A stretch of 64,000 nt of DNA from Thermococcus indicus. GTDB lineage: Archaea; Methanobacteriota_B; Thermococci; Thermococcales; Thermococcaceae. How positions within the stretch are numbered: the stretch's first letter is position 1; each line of letters opens with the position of its first letter. A program made the translations under genes and the position numbers. Location of the stretch: the NCBI RefSeq assembly GCF_006274605.1, contig NZ_CP040846.1, forward strand, positions 620,001 through 684,000. Direction: 5' to 3'. The notes beneath the pieces are model-generated. The model was not told where the DNA came from. It saw nothing but the letters and a program-made list of their open reading frames with translations, and searched no databases. Shown one piece after another: positions 28,773 through 36,964 of the stretch.

Positions 28773-28907
28773 GCCCTTGGCCCTTAAATCCCCCTATTTC
28801 CACCCACTGGGAGAAAACAGGGCCTGTTTCTCGAAAAATCCCTTCAGGAGGGGGTTTGGAGAAAGGTTTAAATACCCGAACCCACAATTACCATTAAGGT
28901 GAGTGTT

Positions 28908-29981
28908 ATGGGAGTACTGACAAAGGAGCAGATTATCGAGATGATCAAAGGGCAGAAGGGCCTTTCGAGGGATGAAATCGAGGAAAAAATATCCCAGATA
29001 GCGGTCCGTGATGGCATTTCAGAGCACGCCGCGGCGGTTGTGCTTGCCGAGGAGCTCGGGGTTAACCTTGAGGGAAGGGAGGAGCTCCTCCACATAGCCG
29101 ACCTCGTGCCCGGAATGACCGGCGTTAACGTCGTTGCGAGGATAATGAGGAAGTACCCGCCGAGGGAGTACAAGAAGAGGGACGGCTCAACCGGCCACGT
29201 GGCTAACCTCATAATCTACGACTCAACGGGCAAGGCAAGGCTCGTTCTCTGGGACAGCCTCATCACCAAGTACTACAGCGAGCTCAACCCAGGAGATATC
29301 ATCAAAATAATCGACCCCGGCGTGAGGGAAGGCAGGAACGGGATAGAACTCCACGCCAACTTCAGGACGAGGATAATCCCGAACCCGGAGGATCCGAGGG
29401 CCGATGAGATACCCCCGCTCGAGGAGGTCAGGAGCTACAACTATCAGAGGAGGAAGATAGGCGAGCTAATGGGAGGGGAGAAGTTCGTCGAGGTTCGCGG
29501 AACCGTGGCGAGGCTCTACCGCGTGACGGTCTACGACGCCTGCCCGCAGTGCAGGAGGAAGGTGGACTACGACCCGACCACGGAGTCTTGGATATGCCCG
29601 GAGCACGGCGAGGTGAAGCCCACGAAGATAACCATAGTGGATTTCGGCCTCGACGACTCGAGCGGTTACATAAGGACGACCCTGTTCGGAGACGATGCCG
29701 CGGAGCTGATAGGCCGGGACCCAGAGGAGATAGCTGAGAAGCTCAGGGAGCTTGTTGAGAGCGGTTTGACCCTCAGGGAAGCCGGAAGAAAGCTCGCGGA
29801 GGACGAGTATTACTACCTGCTGGGCAGGGAGATAGTCGTCAGGGGCAACGTCGTGGACGACAAGTTCCTGGGACTCATACTGAAGGCCTTCGGCTGGGAC
29901 GAGGTCGATCCGAGGCGCGAGATAGCCAGGGTGAGGGCCGAGCTGAAGAGGGCCATAACGGAGCTTGAGGGTGGTGAGTGA
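28908..29981 (+). CDS. rpa41: Replication protein A, 41 kDa subunit
   Basis: 357 residues: N-terminal region, OB fold (VNVVARIMRKYPPREY; ARLVLWDSLITKYY), and a zinc finger CPQCRR...CPEHG within a second OB-type domain (about 195-260). It is the large single-stranded-DNA-binding subunit of the archaeal RPA heterotrimer used in replication and repair. ATG 28908 has AAGGTGA six bases upstream; GTG 28899 is out-competed by spacing. TTTAAATA near 28868 is the promoter. It is the first gene of the RPA41-14-32 operon. Confidence 0.95.
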   Translation: MGVLTKEQIIEMIKGQKGLSRDEIEEKISQIAVRDGISEHAAAVVLAEELGVNLEGREELLHIADLVPGMTGVNVVARIMRKYPPREYKKRDGSTGHVANLIIYDSTGKARLVLWDSLITKYYSELNPGDIIKIIDPGVREGRNGIELHANFRTRIIPNPEDPRADEIPPLEEVRSYNYQRRKIGELMGGEKFVEVRGTVARLYRVTVYDACPQCRRKVDYDPTTESWICPEHGEVKPTKITIVDFGLDDSSGYIRTTLFGDDAAELIGRDPEEIAEKLRELVESGLTLREAGRKLAEDEYYYLLGREIVVRGNVVDDKFLGLILKAFGWDEVDPRREIARVRAELKRAITELEGGE

Positions 29982-29982
29982 A

Positions 29983-30360
29983 ATGGAGGAAGTCAGGTTC
30001 AGGCGCAGAAAGCCCGCCGTCGAGAGGAAGATAGGCGAGATACGCGACGACGATACGAGGATTTCACTCATCGGCAGGGCGTTTAAGGTCGACAAGATGG
30101 ACTACACCTTCTGGCTCGACGACGGAACCGGCGTCATACTCATAGAGAGCGAGGAGAACGTCCTCCCCGCGGAGGGCCAGGTGGTCAGGGTCATAGGGCG
30201 CGTGATAAGGAACGAGGAGGAAACCCACATCTACGGCGAGGTCGTTCAGGACTTCAGCAACGCCGACCTGGAGGCCCTGGAGGAGATAAGGGAGCTCGAA
30301 AGAAAGGTTCTGCCCAGGGTTGAGGGCATCGTGGAGTTCTTCGGGGGTGAGGAGATATGA
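29983..30360 (+). CDS. rpa14: Replication protein A, 14 kDa subunit
   Basis: 125 residues forming a single OB fold (ISLIGRAFKVDKMDYTFWLDDGTG, VRVIGRV). It is the small RPA subunit, which bridges the larger two. ATG 29983 begins one base after the rpa41 stop, with GGTGAGTG upstream, and the 3' end overlaps the rpa32 ATG by four bases, giving tight translational coupling. Confidence 0.93.
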   Translation: MEEVRFRRRKPAVERKIGEIRDDDTRISLIGRAFKVDKMDYTFWLDDGTGVILIESEENVLPAEGQVVRVIGRVIRNEEETHIYGEVVQDFSNADLEALEEIRELERKVLPRVEGIVEFFGGEEI

Positions 30361-31166
30361 AGAAGCGCCTGCCAGCGAGCAGGGTCTATATCAGGGACAT
30401 CATCGACGGCTACTACGTCAGGAGTGAGGGCGACTTCGAGCCGAACTACCTGATAACCAAGGACGCCCGAAAGGTTTACCGCGTCAAGGTTGTCGCCACG
30501 GTCGTCCGCGAGCCGGTGATAAGCGAGGACGAGACCTACGGCAAGCTCCAGATCGACGACGGGACCGGAACGATATGGGTTCTCGGCTTCCGCGACGACA
30601 CGCGCTTTGTGAGGCTCGTGAAGAAGGGCGACCTCGTGCAGATAATCGGAAAGGTCGGGGAGTGGCGTGAGGACAAGCAGATACTCGTTGAAGGAATAAC
30701 CAGGGTCGAGCCCAACATGTGGATACTCCACCGCTTCGAGACCCTCAAAGAGAAGGTTGAGCACGCAAAGAAGGCCAGAATAGCCTTTGAGATATACGAC
30801 AAGTACGGCATCACCGCGAAGGCAAAGGTCATCGCCAAGAACCGGGGCGTGAGCGAGGAGATGCTGATAACGATAGACGAGCTCTACACCATGATGCTTG
30901 AGCAGAGGAGCACGGAGGAAGCTCTGTTTGAAGAGGAGGAAATCATCGAAGCCGAAGAGGCCAAAGAGGAGAACCCTGAGCTCGAGAAAGCTAAGAAAGC
31001 AGTCCTCAATCTGCTCCAGGAGAAGGGCAAGGCGCTCTCCCACAAGTTCATCGTCAAGAAGCTCTCCTCCGACTTCGATGAGGAGCTCATCGAGGACGCA
31101 ATCACCCAGCTCCTCGCGGATGGGGAGATATACGAGCCGGAGATAGGCTACTACGAGCCGCTGTGA
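30357..31166 (+). CDS. rpa32: Replication protein A, 32 kDa subunit
   Basis: 269 residues: an N-terminal OB fold (about 25-125; YGKLQIDDGTGTIWVLGF), an acidic linker (about 180-210), and a C-terminal winged helix (VLNLLQEKGKALSHKFIVKKL) expected to contact partner proteins. It completes the RPA trimer. ATG 30357 overlaps the rpa14 stop. T-rich sequence at 31169-31185 follows and probably terminates the operon. Confidence 0.94.
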   Translation: MKKRLPASRVYIRDIIDGYYVRSEGDFEPNYLITKDARKVYRVKVVATVVREPVISEDETYGKLQIDDGTGTIWVLGFRDDTRFVRLVKKGDLVQIIGKVGEWREDKQILVEGITRVEPNMWILHRFETLKEKVEHAKKARIAFEIYDKYGITAKAKVIAKNRGVSEEMLITIDELYTMMLEQRSTEEALFEEEEIIEAEEAKEENPELEKAKKAVLNLLQEKGKALSHKFIVKKLSSDFDEELIEDAITQLLADGEIYEPEIGYYEPL

Positions 31167-31211
31167 GCTCTTTCTCTTTTTAGTTCTCCCGGAAAATAGA
31201 AGAAGCGGGAG

Positions 31212-31592
31212 TCAGTACTGCTCCCTCATCGTCCTTATGACCGGGTCGTGGATGAGCGTCGAGGTTATGCTGTCCACCATGCGGAAGAACTCGTCGCGGC
31301 CCTTCTCAAGGGCCATGTTCTCCAGCCTTATCAGCTCGCAGCTCGAGCCGAGAATCCACTTGCCGAGGAGTATCTTCTCCCTGTTCCCCTTTTTGAGATC
31401 CAGCCTGGCGAGGCCGTAGGGTATGTCCGCGGTCCACCAGTTGGCCCTGAACGTAACGCTCCAGCCGGCACTCTCCACAGCCTCAACGAGTTTCTCAAGG
31501 GTCACCCCCGGCCCGTGAGGCGTTTTGAACGTAACGACGGTCCAGAGACCGTCCCCCTCAAGCGCACGTGAGAGTTCATCCTTAAACTCCAT
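31212..31592 (-). CDS. Conserved hypothetical protein
   Basis: 126 residues, MEFKDELSRALEGDGL start, soluble alpha/beta, rich in Trp (VTFRANWWTADIPY). No family recognised. ATG 31592 is selected because GGAGGTGA lies five bases upstream. It follows the prenyltransferase gene on the same strand after 31 bases, so co-transcription is likely, and converges with the RPA operon. Confidence 0.7.
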   Translation of the reverse strand: MEFKDELSRALEGDGLWTVVTFKTPHGPGVTLEKLVEAVESAGWSVTFRANWWTADIPYGLARLDLKKGNREKILLGKWILGSSCELIRLENMALEKGRDEFFRMVDSITSTLIHDPVIRTMREQY

Positions 31593-31623
31593 GAACTTCA
31601 CCTCCAGTTTTGTTTCTCATGGT

Positions 31624-32454
31624 TCAGACCAGCGCCGCAATCAGGAAAGCCATCACGGCGAGGAATATGCTCACCTTCAGCAGCTTCTGGGAGCTGTGGG
31701 CCGCCTCCCTATCCTGGGAGCGAAGTATGAGGTATGCTGCGTAGAGGATTACAAGGTCAACCGGCACCATCGCGTAGTAGCCGAGACCGACCCCCGCCGT
31801 TATCGGGAGGAAAGAGGCCACCACCGTCAGCACCGCGAAGGCCGCACCGAGGTAGGCCGCGTTCCTCTTCCCCCACACTATGGGCAGGGTCCTGGCACCC
31901 TTCGCAAGGTCACCTTCAACGTCCTCGATATCCTTTATAACCTCGCGCGCCACGTTCACCAGGAAAGCGCACACCGCCAGGTAGCCGGCCAGGCCGAGGT
32001 GCTCAACGGAGACCGCACCGTAAAGCGGCGTCGCACCGGTCAGGGCCGCAACGACAAGGTTGCCGACGAAGGGCAGAGGCTTGAGCTTCCAGGCGTAGAG
32101 GAACATGGCGGCGTACGCCACAAGGGCCAGCAGGAAGGCGTAGACGTTTATCATGTACGCCAGCACCAGCCCCACCGCGAAGAGCAGCAGGGAGTAGTGA
32201 AGCGCCGTTCTCCTGTCCATGGCGCCCCTGGGGAGCGGCCTGTCAGGGCGGTTTATTTTATCTATCTCGTAGTCGAAGTAGTCGTTTATGGTGTTGCCCC
32301 CGGCGCACCCCAGGGTGACCACTAGGAAGACAAGGGCCGTCGTCAGGGCGTCGGGGAGGTGACCAACCGCCACGATCGACCCAAGGATACCCACCACTCC
32401 GGCCAGGGCACAGTTGTGGGGCCGGGTTATCTCGATGAAGGCCTTGAATTCCAT
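31624..32454 (-). CDS. Digeranylgeranylglyceryl phosphate synthase (UbiA family)
   Basis: 276 residues with about eight membrane segments. The two Asp-rich motifs, NDYFDYEIDKINRPDRP (about 58-74) and DIEDVEGD (about 175-182), coordinate magnesium and the prenyl diphosphate. In archaea this enzyme adds the second geranylgeranyl chain to glycerol-1-phosphate, making membrane lipid precursors. ATG 32454 follows GGTGAG at five bases. Length and motifs favour this over a heme or quinone prenyltransferase. Confidence 0.9.
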   Translation of the reverse strand: MEFKAFIEITRPHNCALAGVVGILGSIVAVGHLPDALTTALVFLVVTLGCAGGNTINDYFDYEIDKINRPDRPLPRGAMDRRTALHYSLLLFAVGLVLAYMINVYAFLLALVAYAAMFLYAWKLKPLPFVGNLVVAALTGATPLYGAVSVEHLGLAGYLAVCAFLVNVAREVIKDIEDVEGDLAKGARTLPIVWGKRNAAYLGAAFAVLTVVASFLPITAGVGLGYYAMVPVDLVILYAAYLILRSQDREAAHSSQKLLKVSIFLAVMAFLIAALV

Positions 32455-32498
32455 TAGGCTCACCTAATTCGATTAGGTTATTGACTTAAAAATCTTTG

Positions 32499-33566
32499 CT
32501 ACAGCTCCTCCCGCCTGAGGAGACCAAGTTCCTCACCGTTTTCAAGCACCTGTATACGGCCAAAGCGCAGTTCTGCCGCATTCTCCACCTCTTCCTGGGA
32601 TAGGGGGGTGAGGACCTGAGCCTTCATTCCGCTGAAGTTTATCCACTTCAGTATGCCAACGCCCATACAGAGCCCCTTCCCATCTATGAAACCCACGAGA
32701 AGGTTGCTCAGTCTCTCAAAATCTATGGCGTGGAGGGAATGGCGGGCGTACTGCCTCGAAAAGCCCTCCGCATCGACCTTGACGACGGTGTAGTGCTCCC
32801 CCTTCCACCCGGCCACCACGAGCCACTTGAAGAGCGTGGAGAGCAGTTCGCGCTCTTCCCCCTTCAGGGGCCTGCCGCGGAAGAGCTCCGTGCCCCCAGG
32901 AATCACCTTCGTCAGATCCACCTCAACGGTCTGGGAGTCCGAAAAGTATGCCCTCCACTTCTCCCGCCGGACCTCCCTGCGTTCCCGGCGGGAGTGTTCC
33001 CTCGCGGCGGGGCTGACAGAGAGAGTGACGACTTCACCGTACGGGGCGAGGACCTTTCGCAGGTATTCCATCTCCCCAGCCCGCTCAAGCAGAACGATGA
33101 GGTCCGGCCTAACGAGTTCGGCTTTGAGGCGCTTCAGCTCGGCCCCCGTTCCCGTGACGAAGCCGGTAGTGTCTATCAGGACGACGTCCGCCTTTTCAGC
33201 GGCGATGTCCGTGAGCCTCTTAACCCCCACCGCCATCTCACCGATGTACTGGCCGGGGGTGGTCGTCCCTATGAAGTAGTGAGCAAAGCCCTCGAGCTCG
33301 CTCGGACTGGAGAACGGCCCGTCTACGAAGGCAAGGCTGACCGTCGCTGGCGGGAGGATTCCCTTCTGACCAACGTCGCTGTCCACAATCGCGACCCTAA
33401 GACCCCTTTCAACCAGGCCGTTGGCCAGGAACGTGAGGAGCGTCGTCTTGCCGCTGTCGGTTCCCCCAACGAGCATAACCCGAAGGGGTCGGTCTCTGGA
33501 GGACAGTTCATCGAGAAGGACAAAACGATCCTCAGGGACATCCGTGGTGTATCCCGCCTTGTTCAT
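32499..33566 (-). CDS. Polynucleotide 5'-hydroxyl kinase, Clp1/Grc3 type
   Basis: 355 residues. The Walker A loop VGGTDSGKTTLL (about 37-48) is followed by DSDVGQKG and the lid region; VLIDTTGFV is the Walker B strand. Archaeal Clp1-like kinases phosphorylate 5'-OH ends of RNA and DNA, probably in RNA processing or repair. ATG 33566 fits homologous length, although its ribosome binding site is weak; longer in-frame extensions look like non-coding upstream sequence. Confidence 0.85.
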   Translation of the reverse strand: MNKAGYTTDVPEDRFVLLDELSSRDRPLRVMLVGGTDSGKTTLLTFLANGLVERGLRVAIVDSDVGQKGILPPATVSLAFVDGPFSSPSELEGFAHYFIGTTTPGQYIGEMAVGVKRLTDIAAEKADVVLIDTTGFVTGTGAELKRLKAELVRPDLIVLLERAGEMEYLRKVLAPYGEVVTLSVSPAAREHSRRERREVRREKWRAYFSDSQTVEVDLTKVIPGGTELFRGRPLKGEERELLSTLFKWLVVAGWKGEHYTVVKVDAEGFSRQYARHSLHAIDFERLSNLLVGFIDGKGLCMGVGILKWINFSGMKAQVLTPLSQEEVENAAELRFGRIQVLENGEELGLLRREEL

Positions 33567-33736
33567 GGGAGCAGGTTGGAAAGAGAAATTAAAAAGATAA
33601 CTGCGGCACATCCGGAAACGACCCAGAATCTCGAAGGGGAGCCAACGACCCCGGCTGGGATACGAAGCCCGAGAAGGAAAGGTCAGAACATGTACAATGA
33701 AAAGACTTATAAGATATGTTATATGCCACAGAATAT

Positions 33737-33763
33737 AGGCCAACAAAAATTTGACATTGGCCT
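33737..33763. promoter_or_regulatory. Inverted-repeat operator candidate upstream of the Lrp-like gene
   Basis: AGGCCAA (33737-33743) and TTGGCCT (33757-33763) form a seven-base perfect inverted repeat with a 13-base A/T-rich spacer. It lies about 25-50 bases after a possible TATA box (CTTATAAGA, 33706-33714) and 59 bases before the start codon, a position suited to self-repression. Confidence 0.5.
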
Positions 33764-33821
33764 GGAAAATCGTTGGTTTAATAAATGTGTAAATAAGAAT
33801 CATGCAAAAGGAGGTTTAAAA

Positions 33822-34286
33822 ATGGAGGAGAAGGCCACCCTTACCCCGAGGCAGATCAAACTGCTCAGGAAGTTCCACGAGGAGGGCAAGACCATAGAGG
33901 TCCACACCGTTGAGAAGACCCAGGACGAGCTTGCGGACGAACTCGGGATAACCAGACAGGCCCTCAGCAACCACCTTAAGGTGCTTAAAGAACTCGGCTA
34001 CATAAGAACCGGGAGGGGCTTCATAGACCTAACCGACAGGGCCCTTGACCTTCTCGGCGAGAAGAAGGGCGATGTGTTTGTGTTCGTGAGAATAGAGCCC
34101 ACGAAGAGGAGGCAGGTTTACGAGGCGATAAAGAAGCTCAAAATAAAGAAGATATACCGCGTCACCGGCGACATAGACCTCATCGTTGAGGCAGACAAGA
34201 CCCGCCTCGATGAGATACTCGAGGAGATATCCTCACTCGACGGCGTCAAGGAGACCATCACCCACATCGTTCTCGAGGTTCTCTGA
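33822..34286 (+). CDS. Lrp/AsnC-like transcription regulator
   Basis: 154 residues: N-terminal winged helix (TQDELADELGITRQALSNHLKVLKELGYI) and a C-terminal RAM-type alpha/beta domain (VFVFVRIEPTKRRQ, IYRVTGDIDLIVEA). Such regulators assemble as dimers or octamers and sense amino acids. ATG 33822 follows AAAGGAGG. Its last 54 bases overlap the 3' end of the convergent engB gene. Targets are unknown; the inverted repeat in its own leader region suggests autoregulation. Confidence 0.88.
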   Translation: MEEKATLTPRQIKLLRKFHEEGKTIEVHTVEKTQDELADELGITRQALSNHLKVLKELGYIRTGRGFIDLTDRALDLLGEKKGDVFVFVRIEPTKRRQVYEAIKKLKIKKIYRVTGDIDLIVEADKTRLDEILEEISSLDGVKETITHIVLEVL

Positions 34287-34862
34287 CTCCGTTTCCGTGG
34301 AGGGCCGCTTCCTGCCCTCCCCAAGCTTCTTCTCCATGAGCTTCCTCAGCTCAAGGAGGTTCTTTCCGAACTTGGCGGATATCGGTATGAACGTCTCGGG
34401 CACCTCGACGTAGGGGACGCCGAACTTCTCGGCGAGAAAGTTTATGGTCTTCTGGATGTTCCTTATCTTGTCCATCTTGTTGACCGCGACTATCACCGGA
34501 ATCCCCAGCTCCCTCAGGAACTGGTAGAACTCCACGTCTATCGGTATCTCCCCGCGCTTCTCCCAGCGCTCTATTATCTCCGGGGCAGCCTTGCCATCAA
34601 CAACCAGAACCGCCAGCTCTATCCCCTCGGCGTTGTTCTCGATGAAGTGAACTATCTCGTCCTTCACCCTCTCCTGAACCCTTTTCGGCACGCCGCTCAT
34701 GAAGCCGAAGCCGGGCATGTCCACCACCAGCTTTCCGCGCCAGTTTATCTCCACCGGCTTCCTGGTAACCCCCGGCCTCTTGCCCCTCTTGACCCACTTG
34801 CCGGTCAGGCGGAAGATGAGCGTGCTCTTGCCAACGTTCGAACGTCCCACGAATATTATCAT
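34233..34862 (-). CDS. engB: EngB-type ribosome-assembly GTPase
   Basis: 209 residues with G1 GRSNVGKST (about 6-14), G3 DMPGFG and G4 NKMD (about 123-126). EngB/YihA proteins assist large-subunit assembly. ATG 34862 has GGTGA five bases upstream, against GTG 34871. The C-terminal 25 residues are charged and overlap the convergent Lrp-like gene. Confidence 0.92.
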   Translation of the reverse strand: MIIFVGRSNVGKSTLIFRLTGKWVKRGKRPGVTRKPVEINWRGKLVVDMPGFGFMSGVPKRVQERVKDEIVHFIENNAEGIELAVLVVDGKAAPEIIERWEKRGEIPIDVEFYQFLRELGIPVIVAVNKMDKIRNIQKTINFLAEKFGVPYVEVPETFIPISAKFGKNLLELRKLMEKKLGEGRKRPSTETESENLENDVGDGLLDAVE

Positions 34863-34955
34863 CCCTCTCACCGTAAGCGATGAAGTTCTTTCGCCTTATA
34901 AGCCTTGGCGGAAAAGTTAAGTATGCCAAGGTACAAGTCACTCCGGTGGTGTTTT

Positions 34956-35612
34956 ATGGTAGAGGGTAGTGAAGCTAAAGCCAACCAGCTCATCAACAAA
35001 TTCGTCATATCCCTGACGGATGGGAAGATACTGGGTTATGTCACCGATATAAACGTCGAGGTTGAGGGCGACCAGTTCTACTTCATCCTCAAGATGAAGG
35101 AAGTGGAGAACCTCGGTAAGGGCCAGAGCATGTTCTCCAGCGAGAGGAAGCTCAAGATAAGACCGAGCGATATAGTCAACGTTGGTCCTGACGTCATAAT
35201 CCTCGGAAACGGCAAAGTCCCGCCCCTCAGGGAGATCGAGAGGCTCAACCAGATAGCCGAGGAGTACAACGCCCTGGTGCGGGAGCTCGAAGCCAAGGAA
35301 AAGGCCATTGAAAAGCTCAGGGAGGAGAACTATGGTCAGACCAAGCAGCTGGACGAGCTCCAGCGCGAGCTCAGGAAGCTACAGATAATGAAGGAGGACT
35401 TCGAGCACCTCAAGGAGCAGCTGGTGAGGCAGGAGGGCCAGCTTGAGATGGCCAAGGAATACATACGGCTCCTGGAGGGCCTCAGGCACGACATAGACAA
35501 GATAAAAGAGGACGTTGACAGGCTCCTGCAGACCCAGCTGGAGGAAGTTGTTAGGGGAATAATCAACGAAGAGCTGAACGCAAGGGGATTAAAGAAGACG
35601 AGCTTCATTTAG
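34956..35612 (+). CDS. PRC-barrel plus coiled-coil protein (CdvA-like architecture)
   Basis: 218 residues. The first 85 resemble a PRC-barrel (ISLTDGKILGYVTDINVEVEG, IRPSDIVNVGPDVIILG). The remaining 110-130 form a nearly unbroken coiled coil with heptads (LEAKEKAIEKLREEN, LDELQRELRKLQ). This order matches CdvA of crenarchaeal cell division, though PRC-barrels occur in many proteins and Thermococcales divide with FtsZ. ATG 34956 follows GGTGGT, and CTTATAAG at 34894-34901 is a TATA box. Its stop overlaps that of the convergent Sec61-beta gene. Cytoplasmic; function unknown. Confidence 0.75.
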   Translation: MVEGSEAKANQLINKFVISLTDGKILGYVTDINVEVEGDQFYFILKMKEVENLGKGQSMFSSERKLKIRPSDIVNVGPDVIILGNGKVPPLREIERLNQIAEEYNALVRELEAKEKAIEKLREENYGQTKQLDELQRELRKLQIMKEDFEHLKEQLVRQEGQLEMAKEYIRLLEGLRHDIDKIKEDVDRLLQTQLEEVVRGIINEELNARGLKKTSFI

Positions 35613-35779
35613 CTGAAGAGCTGCGGGCCAAAGGCGTGCAGGAGTATCTCCAGGGCCACGAGTATGAGCGTCACCGCAATGACGCCCCTCGGACTTATCT
35701 TTATCGCCCTGGTGTCCTCGTCGAAGAACCTCATGAGACCGGCACCGGTCGGGGGAAGTGTGGTCTTCTCCTTTGCCAT
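35609..35779 (-). CDS. secG: Preprotein translocase Sec61-beta / SecG subunit
   Basis: A 56-residue tail-anchored protein: MAKEKTTLPPTGAGLMRFFD, the conserved PRGVIAVTLILVALEI segment, and one membrane helix (about 33-50). This is the archaeal Sec61-beta, the third subunit of the SecYE protein channel. ATG 35779 follows AGGTGAGAG, and TTTATATAT on the minus strand near 35815 is its promoter. The length and motif make the call secure despite small size. Confidence 0.93.
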   Translation of the reverse strand: MAKEKTTLPPTGAGLMRFFDEDTRAIKISPRGVIAVTLILVALEILLHAFGPQLFS

Positions 35780-35898
35780 TTTCTCTCACCTCTTAAAGGA
35801 GGTAGGGTTCTCCAATATATAAAAAAGTTGTGATTGGTGGCATCGGGAGTCCCGCCCCATGCCGGAGTATAGTTTGCAAACATCAAGATTTTTGATGA

Positions 35899-35912
35899 CA
35901 ATGTTTATATAA
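35899..35912 (+). promoter_or_regulatory. TATA box of the structured-leader transcript
   Basis: GACAATGTTTATATAATAT carries a strong TATA box (TTTATATA, 35904-35911). The start site should fall near 35936, immediately before the interlocking inverted repeats, so the transcript would begin with that structure. Confidence 0.75.
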
Positions 35913-35943
35913 TATAAGGACGAGCATCCAAACAGCAGGTTCT

Positions 35944-36013
35944 GTCTGGGTGAATCCCAACCGGAGCGCCCGGAAGCCAGCGACCCTTCTCACCCAGCGG
36001 CGCTCCGTCTGGC
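35944..36013 (+). promoter_or_regulatory. Leader RNA with two interlocking perfect inverted repeats
   Basis: CTGGGTGA (35946-35953) pairs with TCACCCAG (35990-35997), and CGGAGCGCC (35962-35970) pairs with GGCGCTCCG (35999-36007). The order A-B-A'-B' is a pseudoknot or a two-state switch, because A' and B' are one base apart. A competing small hairpin CCGG/CCGG (35961-35964, 35970-35973) sits inside A-A'. The direct repeat GTCTGG occurs at both edges. It lies between a strong promoter and the gene at 36054. No known riboswitch class matches. Confidence 0.6.
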
Positions 36014-36053
36014 AAAAACGTATGAAATTTTGTCAATATTTGGGGGTGTTAGT

Positions 36054-36368
36054 ATGGCGATGTTCCTAGTCACCCACCGTTGGTCGGATGAAGAGGCCAT
36101 CGTGGCGGCAAAGGAAGCTGCTGACTTCTTCAGTAAGGTCAAGCTCCCGGAAGGCTTCGAGTTCGTGGCATCGTACAACTTCGACGGCGGCGGCTACACA
36201 ATATGGAATGCCCCAGACAGGGAGGCCCTCGAGAAGCTCCTCGAAAACATAGAGACACCAACTTTCAAGAAGAACATGGAGATTACCGAGATCGTTCAGA
36301 GCTATCCGCCAACGGTTGAGTACACCGTGAGGCTGTGGTACTGGATCCACCGTCTTGGCAAGGGGTGA
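36054..36368 (+). CDS. Small alpha/beta protein (DUF3303-like), unknown
   Basis: 104 residues, MAMFLVTHRWSDEEAIVAAKEAADFF, then PEGFEFVASYNFDGGGYTIWNAPDREALEKLLE. The pattern of one strand, helix, two strands and helix, and the phrase about expected values (GFEFVASY.. GGGYTIW), resembles small ferredoxin-fold proteins such as DUF3303. No enzymatic motif is visible. ATG 36054 follows GGGGGTG. It is monocistronic and has a 118-base leader containing the interlocking repeats, which implies unusual regulation. Confidence 0.75.
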   Translation: MAMFLVTHRWSDEEAIVAAKEAADFFSKVKLPEGFEFVASYNFDGGGYTIWNAPDREALEKLLENIETPTFKKNMEITEIVQSYPPTVEYTVRLWYWIHRLGKG

Positions 36369-36480
36369 GCTCTACCCCTTCAAATTTCAGGAGGAAACTT
36401 TTTAAAGGCCAAACCACAGCGCTCACTGGATAAGGGGTTTACCCAATGAATCCCGCTAATGACATAGGAGGTGGGAGGAA

Positions 36481-36858
36481 ATGGCGACCTTTAAGCTCGT
36501 TATATCCAACCCGAAGAACGGCATAGCCAGGCAGGTCGAGATAAGCGGCGAAGAGGCCGAGAGACTCATAGGAAAGAGGATTGGAGAGGAGATACCGGCG
36601 AGCGAGCTCGGACTCAACCTCACCGAGATATTCGGCGAGGAGATTCCGGGCGATGCCAAGCTCAGGATAACCGGCGGAACCGACAAGGACGGCTTCGCCA
36701 TGAGGCCCGACGTCCACGGCCCGAGGAGGGTCAAGATCCTCGTCTCCAGGGGCCCCGGCTTCAGGCCCAAGGAGAGGGGTGAGAGGAGGAAGAAGACCGT
36801 CAGGGGCAACACCATCAGCCCCGAGATCGTCCAGATCAACATGAAGCTCGTCTTCTGA
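36481..36858 (+). CDS. rps6e: Ribosomal protein S6e
   Basis: 125 residues, [34 protein letters not shown] start and the [25 protein letters not shown] motif typical of archaeal S6e (small subunit). ATG 36481 follows GGAGGTGGGAGG. CTTTTTAAAGG near 36399-36409 is the promoter. It is upstream of the aIF2-gamma gene, which has its own promoter. Confidence 0.96.
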   Translation: MATFKLVISNPKNGIARQVEISGEEAERLIGKRIGEEIPASELGLNLTEIFGEEIPGDAKLRITGGTDKDGFAMRPDVHGPRRVKILVSRGPGFRPKERGERRKKTVRGNTISPEIVQINMKLVF

Positions 36859-36964
36859 GCTTCCTCCTTTCCCAAACTTATTGCTCTTCTATCCCGCTCA
36901 ACTTCTCTCCATCGAGGTAACCTTAATAAATGTCCCCGCGGTCTAATCTTAGGGGTGTGAGAAG

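Noticed and set aside
32730-33821. Very long plus-strand frame running into the Lrp-like gene
   Set aside because: It is antisense to the Clp1-type kinase; the true start is ATG 33822 with AAAGGAGG.
35944-36013. Fluoride, cobalamin or SAM riboswitch in the 35.95 kb leader
   Set aside because: The conserved sequence cores of these classes are absent, although the interlocking geometry is reminiscent of the fluoride fold.
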